Of a DNA stretch of 64,000 bases, positions 34,002 to 46,149 are shown in pieces. Each line of letters starts with the position of its first letter. Position 1 is the first letter of the stretch. Where the stretch lies: assembly GCA_947646735.1 (NCBI GenBank), contig CANTFK010000868.1, positions 1 through 64,000 on the forward strand, written 5' to 3'. The DNA is from Peronospora farinosa (lineage: Eukaryota > Oomycota > Peronosporomycetes > Peronosporales > Peronosporaceae). Below the pieces are notes generated by a model, which was not told the origin of the DNA, searched no databases, and worked only from the letters and a program-made list of their open reading frames with translations. A program made the translations under genes and the position numbers.

Positions 34002-34967
34002 GTTAGTCGTGATGGCACGTCGGTGGGCCAGCCAGTGGCAGCCAACAACTGCCAACAACTGCAAACAGCGCTACAAAGGCAACGAGAGCGACTACTGACG
34101 GTGCAGAAGAATAGGCCGCCTATCCGAAGTTTAGATCCCGATGCTACACTTTTACAGTGTCGATGTAGGGAGATGCTGTACCAACTTCAAGGCATGTCGC
34201 TGGTCTTCAAAAATCAGAATTTGTGGCAGCGAGCGTCGTGCGTCGACCGACGTCTTGCACGTTGCACCCGCGGACCAAAGACGACTTATTGGTGTTTCCT
34301 AGCAATTACACAGCCCGACGATCGTTTGGTTTGGTCCCACTGCGGCGTTTAACGTCTTGAAACCCTTTAATAGCATCAAAAAGCAGTAAAAAATGTTGCT
34401 TGATGAGTCATTGTTGGATCTCGGTGAGGCATTATTTCTACCTTCATCGCAGCTACCATCCAGCTGACGCCTGTATTGCCAAGTAGCGTGTGGCAGATGA
34501 TGTGGAAACATCATCAAGCCGGTGTTATTTTTGCTGCTGTTTGTGGCAAAATCGTCCGTGCCACGTATCGTAATATGTACCCCACCACCTGGCGCGGGAT
34601 CATTCGTTCACAGCAGCTGGTGCTCGGTCAGAGCGTCGTGATGTCATGGCAGACCTAAATCTAAGTAATCAGCTTTTTGCTAACCGTGGCCATGATTATA
34701 GCGGCTACCGTGTTGCTTCGCAATTATCGGCATATGGCGCATCATCACCTGCATCAAGCCTCCCAATGCCATGGGTTTGACAACAAATATGCAGCCTTGA
34801 AAGCGCCTGTTGTCCAAGCAGCTCTGACGGGCGCAATGTCCACACACTTACAAGTGTGTATAGAATACTGGGCGATTTCATGCGCGTTCTGCAAGTGCAC
34901 CCACTTAGAACTACTGATTACGATCGACGTCGCCATTGAGCAAACAAAAATTTTAGCCAGCGAATAA
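34002..34967 (+). pseudogene. Possible decayed gene, unknown
   Basis: Several adjoining plus-strand frames with coherent composition: one of about 109 residues from 34023 with a Q/R-rich helix (LQTALQRQRERLLTVQ), then shorter ones to 34964 (for example ADLNLSNQLFANRG). They need multiple frame changes to join, and I recognise no family. This could be a pseudogene or an untraced multi-exon gene. Confidence 0.25.
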
Positions 34968-35503
34968 CAATGTAGGAAGGTAGGTAGACGAAGCCATGTC
35001 TCGACGACAAGCTTGGGCTAAAATACCGTTTTTCCGACATGCCGTTGCCAAGGTTTTCAATATGATGGTTCATTTATTACGGTAAAAACATAGTATATAT
35101 CCGAAAGCCGTGTCGCTATATTTTTTAAGTTCGCAGCAATTGCAGCAGAATACCGAACCTTTTTCTCCTGCCAGTGCGCACGCGCAACTCCAATCCGCGC
35201 ACGCGCAAGTCCAATCCGCGCACGTATGAAATGTCGCCATTGCCATTTTGGTTTTTTTTGCTGGGCGCGACAGGTTTAGGAGCTTGTTTTAGCTTGGAAT
35301 CCATCGGGGTTGGGGTAATCAAAAAAGCACGCACCGTCTGACGTGTGGACGTTTACGACGATTCGACGACAGGTGGGTGGTTAGTGGCCGGCGCTTCTGC
35401 TTAAAAGCTTTCCCGACTCCAACTCACATCGCAATTTGCCGTCTATCGATCCAAGCTTCGCCGTTACAATAATTTCCATACACATACGCTCGACATCTTC
35501 AGT

Positions 35504-35674
35504 ATGCCCAAGTCCACTCACTACTCGGAAGGCCCCGTTATGGATGACCACGCCGCGATGAAGAAACAATGGCAGACTAATCTAGAGATCGACTTGCTCA
35601 AGAATGCTTGGATCCGCAAGGACCGGGAGCAACACGGTGCCCACACGACGCCGCCGCTCTCAGCCGCTAAGTGA
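35504..35674 (+). CDS. Small conserved protein, paralogue 1 (56 aa)
   Basis: ATG to TGA, 57 codons, starting MPKSTHYSEGPVMDD. Its core QTNLEIDLLKNAWIRKDRE (residues 25-43) is shared at 17 of 19 positions with the small protein at 38178-38312. In the shared codons, about nine differences are silent and only two change the residue, which is the mark of protein-level selection. It is charged and helical, with no signal peptide, membrane segment or cysteine. No family is recognised. The start is the first ATG of the frame. Confidence 0.7.
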   Translation: MPKSTHYSEGPVMDDHAAMKKQWQTNLEIDLLKNAWIRKDREQHGAHTTPPLSAAK

Positions 35675-38177
35675 TTGAGTAACAATAGTGTCAGAAGTGA
35701 GATGCAGCAGCATCTATCAGTGAAGAGCCCCGAACAACGGAGGGTGCACTTTTATAGACGTTGTCGGAGGTGACGCACGAGGAGGAACCAAGTTAATGGC
35801 CGCTTGCTGATGGGTGCTGAGCGGCTTGAAACTCGCGGAGAGTTGCCCTGATTTAGAGAAGCGGAATGCCAGAAGCGCGTACGTCGTGGAGTCTGCTTGG
35901 GGATATTTAGCACACCATGATATAAATTATACAAACTACATATTGAGCTACACACACCAGTGGGAGTATTTCGTTCTTGTCGTAAATAAGTTGAATAGAC
36001 ATCTTTGTTGTAACTGAATCGGTTATATTTGTTTTCTACGTTGCTTAAGTGCCGGTAGACTCATTAACTTACGGTTGCTAATGGCAACTTGCCGTTCCTC
36101 GCAACTTCAGCGCAAGCGCTTTGCAAAAGCGACATGAAGAGGTGTCTCTCGCTTTCAATAAAGGGCGCAGCAAATAGCGGCGTGATCTAGTTTCAAGTTA
36201 AACTGGTGGCTGTGGGGCCGTTTGCATACTACATCAGTCTGTTGTGTAGCATTATGCTCTGGAGCTATCGGAAATTATCAATCAACGTGATGGACCCATG
36301 CTGCTCAAGTATTGCAAGTCCCAAGTTGGCACGGCTTTAGATAGTTAAGAATCCGGCGTCTCTTTTGGTTTCCAAGCTTTTGTTGTCCAACGTTGGGCTA
36401 CACTACAAAGCGATCCGTCTTGCTTTAGAGATCGAGCAAGCATACATGTATTTGCTGACGATTTATGCGTATAACATCCACTTAACCCGGCATTGGGGGT
36501 GCTGGCCCCATCACATAGAAAAGATGGACAGAGTCTGTAAAATCGTAGTGTTTTCTGAACTTTATGTACACGCGACGAAAGAGAAGTCACAAGGCTTGCT
36601 GTTATTTTGGAAACAATATTTGTGGATTATCGGGACCTGTTGCAATGGAAGGTTGGTTGTGCTCATGATAGGCTTTACGTGTAGTTTATTATAGATCGGT
36701 ACTTCCAAGTGTCGTGTTGGAAGCGGTTAAGTGTTAATGCATGCACATGTAGCGGTATTTATAGTTCTATTGCTCTACTTTTAAATTTCTTCAACTTGCT
36801 GTGCAATACTAAGCTTGCAAGTCTTCATATTGAAAAGCTCAGGAGTCACATTGTAAATTTCTGACGAACAGGGTTGTTAGGACAGTCTTTGCAAGACGGC
36901 ATACTTTACAATCCTCTACGCAGATATTGTCGTCCAGTCTACTTCGGAGCATTGTATACAAATATGTTGGCTTGCCACCCCGACGTTGTCTTGTAAACGC
37001 ACTGAACCAAACAAAAAAGCCTGCTGAGTAAGCCTAGGCGTCGTCGATGTCAGCATCACTGTCCGCAATCATGGTCGTAACGTCGTCACCACGACTGTCC
37101 ACCCACCAGTGAAGGCAGCCAACCAACAGCACTGCCATGTTATTTGTCGCCGTTTGGCTAGTCAGGATATCGCCTTAACACAAGGCACGATGCGGTGCTC
37201 GAGCATGTTGAGTAGCCCATCCTTGTCCGAGACGTGTTTTGCTCGTAGCGTGCAGCGAAAAAAACACTTGCATCTTATAACTTGTACGTTTCATTTGCCG
37301 TGTTGAAGTGCACATCGAGCTAGATGGCTCCACAAATTCCGTTGCGGTTTTATGATCTGCATAAATTGACACTGCGCACGTGCGCCACAGAGCAGATCGA
37401 GGCACAAATTTTAAATAAATTTTCGCTTACGCACAATCTCAGCATTCGATAGCCTTACAACAGGACACAGGATTCAAAAGACGCAGCCCGAACGGGTTCG
37501 GTAGGAAAAGCCTGCCATCGGAACATTGGCCGCACATAGTTGGCTGGAAACTGGAGATGGATAACGGCGGAAGTCAGCAATGGCATTGCGCTCGTCGAAG
37601 AATCAGCAGCGATGACTGCTCTCATCTTCTGCGGCACCAGACCAGAGATAGATAAAACCGGGCGACTCGTCAATAATTCACATCCAGTCTCTCTAAAGGC
37701 GCTGGACGAGCCACCACAAATTTTGGCCTAGTGCTTTTTTGAATGGACAAATGTCACGACATGCAGTGATCACATGCCGCCAAGAATGCTGCCACGTTCT
37801 GGTAGAGATTGGTTGGTAATGTTCATGCATTACCAAGTGGGAGCTCAGTAGAATTGCTCTCAAAGCCTCAAGTAATGATTGAATCTTTAGTTTAACGCGC
37901 ACGAGGCTCGTTTATCGTGGCAAGAGTTATTCAAGTAGATTGGCCCTTTTACCAGCACGGCGGAAATTTGCTTGGCTAAGAAGTTGTCGTGTTGACACAC
38001 TAGGAACAATCCTCTTGGAGCTCCAGGAGCTTCAGGAGCCAATCCGTCACGCCGTCAAGCACAGCAAAGGAGAAGGGCTGGGCTGGCTGCGCGTGAGCCT
38101 CAGCTCAACTCGCTCAAAGCACAATTTGCACTCAGCGACACACGTGACTATATCTCAGTTCACTAGGCTCGAATAGA
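35675..38177. other. Intergenic between the two small paralogues
   Basis: Several frames of 60-110 codons are open, but none has a recognisable motif or consistent coding signal. No RNA gene was recognised. Confidence 0.4.
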
Positions 38178-38312
38178 ATGCCCCCCAAGCCTACGACGAA
38201 AGAGGCCGAGGACGCGCAGAAGCAGCGTCAGACAAACCTCGAGATCGATCTACTTAAGAGCGCTTGGATCCAAAAGGACCGCGAATCACCCCCAAGCAAC
38301 GGCAAGAAATAA
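38178..38312 (+). CDS. Small conserved protein, paralogue 2 (44 aa)
   Basis: ATG to TAA, 45 codons, MPPKPTTKEAEDAQKQR followed by the core QTNLEIDLLKSAWIQKDRE and a short SPPSNGKK tail. It has the same strand and architecture as the protein at 35504-35674, 2.5 kb away, implying a tandem duplication old enough for silent sites to diverge. The N-terminal halves differ. Function unknown. Confidence 0.7.
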   Translation: MPPKPTTKEAEDAQKQRQTNLEIDLLKSAWIQKDRESPPSNGKK

Positions 38313-41300
38313 CCTACATCCGGCGTGGCGAGGAGGAAGGCGATCGAGCTATCAGTCATATATGCGTCGAAAGGCAATGATTGCAATCGCACTAATATCA
38401 TTGGAGCCTTGGCTTCGAACGCAGGGGCAAGCAGAGACCAAGACAAGCAGACGCACGTACAGGCAGCTGGGCAGCTTCATGGACTACATTACTATCAGCG
38501 TCTCCTTCTCTGTCATCGTGCTTGACCGAGAAACCACATTAACCAACCAACCCCACCCAACTATCTATTCAAGTTGACAGAATGTTAGAGCGCGCCAAGT
38601 AGGATTACCTGTTAGAAGGCGTGATAAGTTATACGCAGTTAATCAATGTCATCGACTGTCGAAAATACCTGATTTTTCCTGTCCGAGCTAATCCTATTCA
38701 ATGCTGTGTATGAACAGGTATGTACGTTAGAAAACCGCGCGAAGTCGATGCTAGCGTCCTAAATCTTGTCCGAACGGAGATAAAAGTCACCAAAGGTCTA
38801 TGTCGCAGAAGAATAGTAGATAAGTCCAGGAAAGACAAGCTTATTCAAGAGCTGCTGGCCACGGCAGCCTTTGAAGGCAACATAGTGTAATTACTTATTG
38901 CCGACCTTAACTCAAGAAGCCGCGATGCAGACTCTTCTATAGTCCACTCTGCCTTTCTGATGTTTTGCTACATGCCTCGATAACGGAGTGAAGGGTGATC
39001 GTCGGAACTCACATGATGTGCCACTGCCCGCCTAAGTTCTTTTCATTTTTAAGCCATGCTTTGCTTTGCTATTTGTACGTTCGTGTGCATGCCAATACTC
39101 TATTCGGTTCAACAACGCAGGCTTGTACTCGAGTTCAGTGTGCAATCTCTACAAGAAACCAGCACGCGTTCACGCCAGAGAGCTGCAATGTTTCTAGAGC
39201 TGTGTTCAAGACCATTCAATAAGAAAGTACCGGTACCTTCTCATTAATCGAACCTCGGGTTTCATGCAGCACCATCGAATTCCAGGCGTAGATAAATTTC
39301 AGCAGTCGGCACGAATTAATAGGAAGGGGCAAGCCGTATGGTAGACGGTACCCCGACTGAGCTTACAGGAAGTGCCTCCAGTACTAGCGTGTAGCAGAAG
39401 GATAACGCGAGAAGCTTCTCGTTACTTTCCTGTTGTGCCAGATCGTTGTTCTACTTTGAACGCCTTTTTCCTCCATAATGGACCTTGAACATCTGCCGAC
39501 ATGGAACGCAAAGGTGCAGCTAGGAAGCCGTGAAGTGGTTGGCTTTTTGAGCAGTCGTCCATTGTATTTTTACCTAGATTATGCAACAACTCGCGCCTGT
39601 CCAAAGTCACATTAGGTTGAAGTTGTCTGCATGTCGAGCTCTATTCCTTCGATAATTACAGTAAACTTTCTTAGCAATAATACAACGACACTTCCCGATT
39701 TGGGCTACAAGCAACAACAGTCAAGTGACAAAGTCCTACAACGAGCCGTCATGCGGATCCTCTTACCTTGTGTGGGAAGTCCCCCATCATGAAGCCAATG
39801 TTAAAAGGGAAAGACATTCTCTCCGCCTTCTATTCGCTGCGTGTCGCGGGAGGCTGCGCAGCGAGTGAGCCTGACGGGGAGCAATAGGCACGAGTCCCGA
39901 GGTGTCGGGCATGTCGACGAAGCATCGAACACCCTTCATTCCAGGCATTACCAAGTTCCTGCCCTTGTCCGTATCACCTTCTAGTCGCCGGTCCATTCGT
40001 CGAGCGCGACTTCCGGTCCCACGAAGCGAACTCCCCTAGAACGTGATTCCGACCGGAGCTGCTTGTCAGGGATCAGTCTGGCTGGCCCGTCTGGGACAGC
40101 CGGTTTGGTACCCGGCCTCACTTTCAAAGCATCATCTGCCCCTTGCATGTACTCGAATTTGCTCAAACAGTCTTACGTGTTCTATTGGAATGTCCCGCAT
40201 GAAGCCCATCGGGTTGAGCTAGCAGATTTAGCTAGTGTCTAGGAGAACGACGTGGTCATGGCAGAAGATCAGAGAATTTTTCCTCTCAGACGTATCTTAA
40301 ATAATCATTACAGACATTCTGATCGATGGCAATGAGGCTTACTTGTCGCATGAAATTTGCGTGGCGCAGCATAGAAGCCAGGATGTGCATACTGTCGCTA
40401 CTGTAGTCTTTTTATGATGCGTCATTTTCTCCGTTTCGATTTTTTGCAACAGTCAGGCTTCGTCTAACGCCGTCGCTCCGTCGACGCGCACTTTAGACAA
40501 ACGGGCCACTCGAGCGGCTTATAAGGACGTAAACAACGGTACACGTTTGCTGCTATGCTACATTAGCACAGCCGGACAATATGATAGCGTTCATGCAAGT
40601 GGCCAGCCTCGTATATCACCCGAGCACCGGCATTGCTAACCATGTGTAGGAACAACCAGACATTCTGCAACTTCTATACAGTGAAATAAACTCTTTCACT
40701 CTATCGGAGGCTGCAGCTTACCGCTTACCATCATGTTGGTACCTCATTCGCGCCGTCGCGTAATGTTGACGATAGTAAGTATTTGCTGGTACCTCGCACG
40801 TATGTGGCGCGTGGGCGCCTCGTCTGGCAGACTTGGTCTACATGCAGTTTACTTGAAAGTCGGCAGACATGTGGTCTAATAAGCAGACGATGACTTGCAA
40901 TTTTGTAGCAAGCAACTGGTATGCCTTGCCTTAACTGATACCTTTCGTAGCTGCTACATAATCCCGTCCAGACCATGACCCCATACAGTATTTTTATTAG
41001 CCTAAAGTAAAACTGCCTAATCGGGTAACTTGTCTTAGCTGATACATTACAAGAGTATCACTTTGGGCAAGTTATCCTGTCACGAGCTCGCTCAGTCTTG
41101 TCAGAATGCGGTCTTGTGTTATCTTGGAGATGCTACGTCATAAAGACAAAGCACCACAACATTGCGACTGCAATACGTACAGTATATCCACACGCGAATT
41201 GCAGCTCTTCGTTAAGCCACATACACATTGGCGCTTTTACTTACAATCACGACATTAGTCACACAACCTTTGCATTCATCACACCTTCCTTTTGACAAGC

Positions 41301-42200
41301 TGCTGATAAACCAACCTGGCCTGTTGTTGTTGGATGTCCTAGAATTCTAAGTCAATTCTTCCGGGTGAGATTGTGCGTGCAATATTCATCGACGAAACCT
41401 TTAGCTCTAGCTAATAGTGTATAACTAATCCCATCTCCATGACGTCGTCAAGGGCTTGCCAGAAAAATAGTTAGACGCTTCTTTCTGCTTTCTTTACATT
41501 ACGCAATTGTATCGAAAGCTCCTATAAAGATTTTAGTAAGGATAAATAACAACACAATACGTCGGGAATATAGGTTAGCAGTATTGAAGGCATTACTGCA
41601 AACCTGAAGGTGATGCTTAGATATTGGGGCATGTATATGATAGATCCGAAACCACACGGAATGGTGACACCTTACGACGCTTTCTTTCTATCGTCTGCAA
41701 GCTCATACTTCGTAATCAGCACAAGCAACTTTTTAACTGTGGGTCGTTCTCTCAGAAAGACGTAGGGTCATTTACTGCAAGCTTCCTATGGTAATTATAC
41801 ACCGTCTAAACGTAGAACACGTAGCAGTCTTTGTGCAGTGGATTATTTGTCCACATTCTACTGCTCGCGTTGGACAAAGTCCATGGCCGCCCAACAGTAC
41901 ACACATACCTAGCCATATATTCTAAGCTGAACGTTAAAAAGCTGCAGATTGGGGGTCATAGGTTCCTATTTAGACATGTTAAGACACGGATTGTTGTTGT
42001 GGTCACGGTTTCGAGAGCATCCTCAGCTTTCGCATTGATTTCATGGCTTGTTATTGTAGCTTTTAGATCTTTTCTAGTCGCGAATCATACACGATGGTGC
42101 AATGAGGGGGGGGGGGCTATCTAATCGCCGTTGGACGCTAATTGGAGCTTGGCTTTTGTGGAATTGCCAAAGGTTTATGCTTTAAGTTAGTAGCTGAGAC
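38313..42200. other. Long intergenic region
   Basis: No gene is supported. A minus-strand pair of frames at 40166-39787 (YMQGADDALKVRPGTKPAVP, then after a frame change LVMPGMKGVRCFVDMPDTSG) has codon-like composition and may be a decayed gene or element fragment of unknown type. A run of about ten G occurs near 42105-42115. Confidence 0.4.
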
Positions 42201-42220
42201 TTTCATCCATCAAGTCCCCC

Positions 42221-43827
42221 ATGTTTCGTGTCCATCATCTCTGTTTATACGTCACCGGTATCCGTTCATCATCGCGATGGTTTCATTCTCACTCAAGTAG
42301 TTGTGCAAAGCCTTCTGCACTTTATGACGCACTGGTGAAGAGTGGAAGTCTCGTGTTTGATGCTAAACAGGCTGCAATCATCCGACAGCTCCTGGACAAA
42401 TTACATTCTCGATTGAATGGCTACGAATTACCCGTTTTACAGCCTCCTACTCACGAGAATACATCGGATACGGGAGCAAATGTGGAAAAGAAACAGCCGG
42501 TGAGGGTTCCTCGAGGGTTGTACGTCCACGGAGGCGTCGGAACGGGCAAGTCGATGCTGCTGGATTTGTTCTTTCGTGGAGCCATTGTACAACGTAAACG
42601 ACGCGTGCATTTCAATGAATTTATGCTCGAAGTGCAAAGCCGACTGGCTCAAGAAAAGGAAAAGCACTTGGAACGTTATGGTAGACAGAGACATATTATC
42701 TTGGACGAAAGTCGAGATGTGGTGTTGCAAGTGGCCCATGCTATTGCTGAAGAAAGTCATCTGCTGTGCTTTGATGAGTTTCAAGTTACAGATGTAGCAG
42801 ATGCACTCATTATGAGGAAACTCTTTGGCGTGTTCTTTGCACGCGGTGTGGTGATGGTTGCAACGTCGAATACTCCACCACAGGTAAGCTGTATACAGGT
42901 TGTAAAAAGGTTTTGGGCCGTAAGATGACGATGTGAATGTGAGGATCATAGGACTTGTATATGGATGGCACAAATCGCGAGTATTTCATGCCATTCCTTG
43001 ACCAGCTTGCGAAACACACGATTGAGGTGCCGATGAACTCGGACGTGGACTATCGCTATCTATGCGAGAGTGTGAATAGCGAAGAAAACTTTCTGTCGCC
43101 ACTTTCAGTCGCTACAGAACAAAAGATGGACAAGTTGTATCGAGATCTACTGGCGGGTAATGACGATAGTTTGGTTTGGAAGAATGATAAGATTCAGGAC
43201 GAGCTGTTACGCGTGCCAGTGATGATGGGACGTACACTGGACATTCGTGGTAGAGTCGAGAGTGGTGTATGTCGCGCGTCATTTCGTTCATTGTGCGATA
43301 GTGAAAAGGGCGCGGCGGATTACAAGATGATAGCAGAGTGCTTCCATACTTTGGTGCTTGACAACGTACCAGTTCTGGGCATGTCACAGCACGATCAAGT
43401 GCGGCGATTTATCGTGCTCGTGGACGAATTGTACGAGCATCGGACACGACTTGTGGTATCGTCTGAAGCTGCAGAGCCTCGTGGTATATTTTTGTTTGAT
43501 GATGAAAGCGTCCAGGCAGCGTCAGAAGGCGCCACCAGCTCTTCTGCTATAAAGGAGGAGAAGCAGCGTGTGAATAAAGAGAACGCAGCAGTTGGCGTCC
43601 CAACGACTAGCTCGTGGGATTCTCCTGTCGGTGTGTACGGTCCGTCGCAGATGGCCGGTTTGAATGTAAGCAATCTGGTTGCGCTGAAAGACCTGAAGGT
43701 AGCGTTTAAACGCACAGCATCTCGATTACGTGAAATGCAGAGCGCTAGATACATCGACGAAAGCATTCGCTGGCGCTGTGAACGCGCAAAACGACTCAAA
43801 GAAGTTGTTCAGATTATCAAGAAGTGA
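42221..43827 (+). CDS. AFG1/LACE1-type mitochondrial AAA ATPase, two exons
   Basis: Predicted inner-membrane-associated P-loop ATPase of the AFG1 family, which acts in turnover and quality control of mitochondrially encoded respiratory subunits. The N-terminus (MFRVHHLCLYVTGIRSSSRW) is a plausible mitochondrial presequence. Walker A is GGVGTGKS near residue 105, and Walker B is LLCFDEFQVTDVADA near residue 185. VATSNTPPQ precedes the intron. Exon 1 is 42221-42883, the intron of 68 bp runs from GTAAGC to ATAG (42884-42951), and exon 2 is 42952-43827, starting DLYMDGTNREYFMPF, the conserved continuation. The total is about 512 residues, usual or slightly long for the family. The last 100 residues, after VNKENAAVG, are less conserved. 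Confident on family; location inferred. Confidence 0.93.
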
Positions 43828-44536
43828 GCTGAAGTACTTGTTTATTCAATGGCGTGATGATAGCTCGTATGGTTGGCACAACTAAGTTGACTACCTATCA
43901 CTTCAATCGACGCGAAGCGTAATGGCACGTTAGCCTTTACAGACTGCCAGAAAAAAAGTCCACGTGAAAATCAAGACAGCGACGAGGAATACCCAACGCA
44001 CTTTAACGCAACTTGCTTTAACGAGCCTAAGTACACATGATCGTCGACAAGCCGTCGCAAATGCGATGGCTATCGACCTGTTTTGCGTACAGCGGCTACG
44101 CCAGCAGAAGCGGAATCTGGTGGGGTGACAACTCCTGATGGAAACATGAAAGAATAGTTGTGGCGGCCTTGGTTGAGTAGTGGGCTGAATAAAGCCGAAA
44201 CTTGGTCAATACTCACTACTCTACTAGTCTGCAACTTTCGTTTGTGTCCAGAACAAGCTATACACGACCGTTTCAATTTCTTCCTTGTGTTGACGGTTGT
44301 GTGTATGCGTCGTACACGCCGATGCTGCTATCGCAAAAACATTCATCGAAGTACTTCCTTCGTACTTCATGTTGGTATCGCACCCAAAGCACACATTGTC
44401 AAAAGCCTGTCGTGTCTCTTTCCAATGTGTGATGTAGCGGCATACCGCAGCAACGTACTTGTCGGCACCATTTCATGCTTTCTCGCCTCTTTTGCAAGCC
44501 AGCCATAACTGCAAAGAATGAAACGTCCGAGTGATT
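43828..44536. other. Intergenic between convergent genes
   Basis: Shared 3' flank of the AFG1-type gene (plus) and the BAR-domain gene (minus). Nothing else recognised. Confidence 0.5.
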
Positions 44537-45907
44537 TTAGCGGAAGCAGCTCGTCTCACCGCTGAGGGCATTCATGTGCATGTCTTGAAAGTTAGCCAGG
44601 GGCAGTTGCTGTTGCTGCCAGGAAGCTTGTTGGCCTGAACTCCACTCTCCATTTGTAAACCGATCGACAGAGGGAGCTGATGCTGCGGGAAAGGCATCCC
44701 AGGATTTTGTCGTGGTGATTCGTGACAGGGAAGGACTAGGTGCCATGGCCGGACTGCACGGCGACAACTCGTTGGCTGGTCTTTTCGATAACACCGGCGC
44801 TGGGAATTCGTCACGCACATATCTGTTGGCGGCAGCGTCTGTAGGCATATTTGCTGTCATCAGCTTTGAAATGCCGCGCGGTGGTCTGTACAGTGACTCG
44901 CCTTCATTCGTCGGCAGTGGCATTTGCTTCTCGTTTTCAGGTGAAGACTTCGTAGCAGATTTGTGCTTCCTGTTGTGAGCTGACGCGTGCGAAGGCTCTT
45001 CGCCCCCAAATGCTTTACATGATGATTTGTGCACTGTGTCGTAGGTTGAATGGGGAGACATAGCGGCTGCCATGATCGCTGCGGACCCGACACGGTCACC
45101 ACCTTGCGCAACCGTCATATAATGGCTAAGTACACCATCATCCTCACCTTCTTCTGCACTGTCCTCAATCAACGCGTTCATAAGACCGGTTGCTTCATGC
45201 ATACGCTCGGCGTACATGGCACGACCTCGTAGCACACGACGAAGCAGTGGTGCCAACGCAGCATCTCGTGACAAGACAAAAGCACGCAGACTACGGATAA
45301 TTGTATCCGATTGTCGCACGTATTCCTGCGTCGTAGCTGCCAACTTCTGTTCATTGCGAAACATGCGTTCAATTTCCTTGGTCCTTCCGCTTCGACCCAT
45401 CATCGCTCGCTTCTCGTGTGTTTCACGCAATGCAACCACCTTACGTGAGTAGTGATCGTAGAGTGCTTTCTTCTCCTGAAAGGCCTTCGCTTCGTTCTGG
45501 AGGCTACGGGCATGTTGCAGCCAGCTCTTCACGGGAACCAGCATTTCTTGCTCCAGTCGACCATAGGTTTCTCGAAGCACCATTAGATCCACATCCGTAC
45601 AGGTTACTTGAGCATCGCCAGCAAACTGCTGCATTTCCGAAACTCCAATAGGTTTCTGCTGGTAGCTTGCAGGGTCGGTAGCTCCAGATGACATACAGTC
45701 AATAGCGCCAACCACCAAACTTGCCACACCGTGAAAGGTCTTGATCGAGGCGGCGTAATTTCTTAGCATCGAGTCGAGCGTTTCGAGTCGTTCCAGAGTG
45801 GACTCGAAGTCTGAGTAGGCCAGATCAAAGGCCACGTTAATACTGGGCTTGGCAGCGCCTAAAGCCGTCATGAGTTTGTTCTTCGTGCGCACACGCAACG
45901 ATGACAT
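44537..45907 (-). CDS. BAR-domain protein (456 aa)
   Basis: Residues 1 to about 245 are almost entirely helical with BAR-domain features: AFDLAYSDFESTLERLETLDSML, YAASIKTFHGVASLV, a long LQNEAKAFQEKKALYDHYSRK helix segment and RGRAMYAERMHEATGLMNAL. BAR domains form curved dimers that bind and bend membranes in endocytosis and trafficking. The C-terminal 200 residues are S/P-rich and disordered, ending with GETSCFR. No SH3 or PH domain is seen. It is a single exon starting at the first ATG. It is divergent from the PDCD2-type gene only in position, since both are on the minus strand. The family level is likely; the specific partner is unknown. Confidence 0.8.
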   Translation of the reverse strand: MSSLRVRTKNKLMTALGAAKPSINVAFDLAYSDFESTLERLETLDSMLRNYAASIKTFHGVASLVVGAIDCMSSGATDPASYQQKPIGVSEMQQFAGDAQVTCTDVDLMVLRETYGRLEQEMLVPVKSWLQHARSLQNEAKAFQEKKALYDHYSRKVVALRETHEKRAMMGRSGRTKEIERMFRNEQKLAATTQEYVRQSDTIIRSLRAFVLSRDAALAPLLRRVLRGRAMYAERMHEATGLMNALIEDSAEEGEDDGVLSHYMTVAQGGDRVGSAAIMAAAMSPHSTYDTVHKSSCKAFGGEEPSHASAHNRKHKSATKSSPENEKQMPLPTNEGESLYRPPRGISKLMTANMPTDAAANRYVRDEFPAPVLSKRPANELSPCSPAMAPSPSLSRITTTKSWDAFPAASAPSVDRFTNGEWSSGQQASWQQQQLPLANFQDMHMNALSGETSCFR

Positions 45908-46149
45908 CGTTGTATCTAGGCGTAATTAGTTTTGGGACTCAACCTGCTCTCTGGTAAAGAAAAATATTGATATCCCGAGAGACTAGCCCGAAGACGAATT
46001 AGACTCAGACATGATGATCGGGTCTATCAATAGTCCGGACCTTCTAAAGATGTCTAGCGACCTTGGCAACTGGCATTGACTAAAAATACAGGGCAAAATT
46101 CAATCTCTTCTCAAAAATTCATCTCCCTCTTCTGCTTGTTGTTTTCTAC

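Noticed and set aside
37540..37731. 63-residue frame with CGTRPEID resembling an epimerase motif
   Set aside because: Single short resemblance, no further domain, no coding support around it.
32700..42200. tRNA or other structured RNA genes
   Set aside because: I looked for A-box and B-box-like pairs and cloverleaf potential and saw none I could defend by eye.
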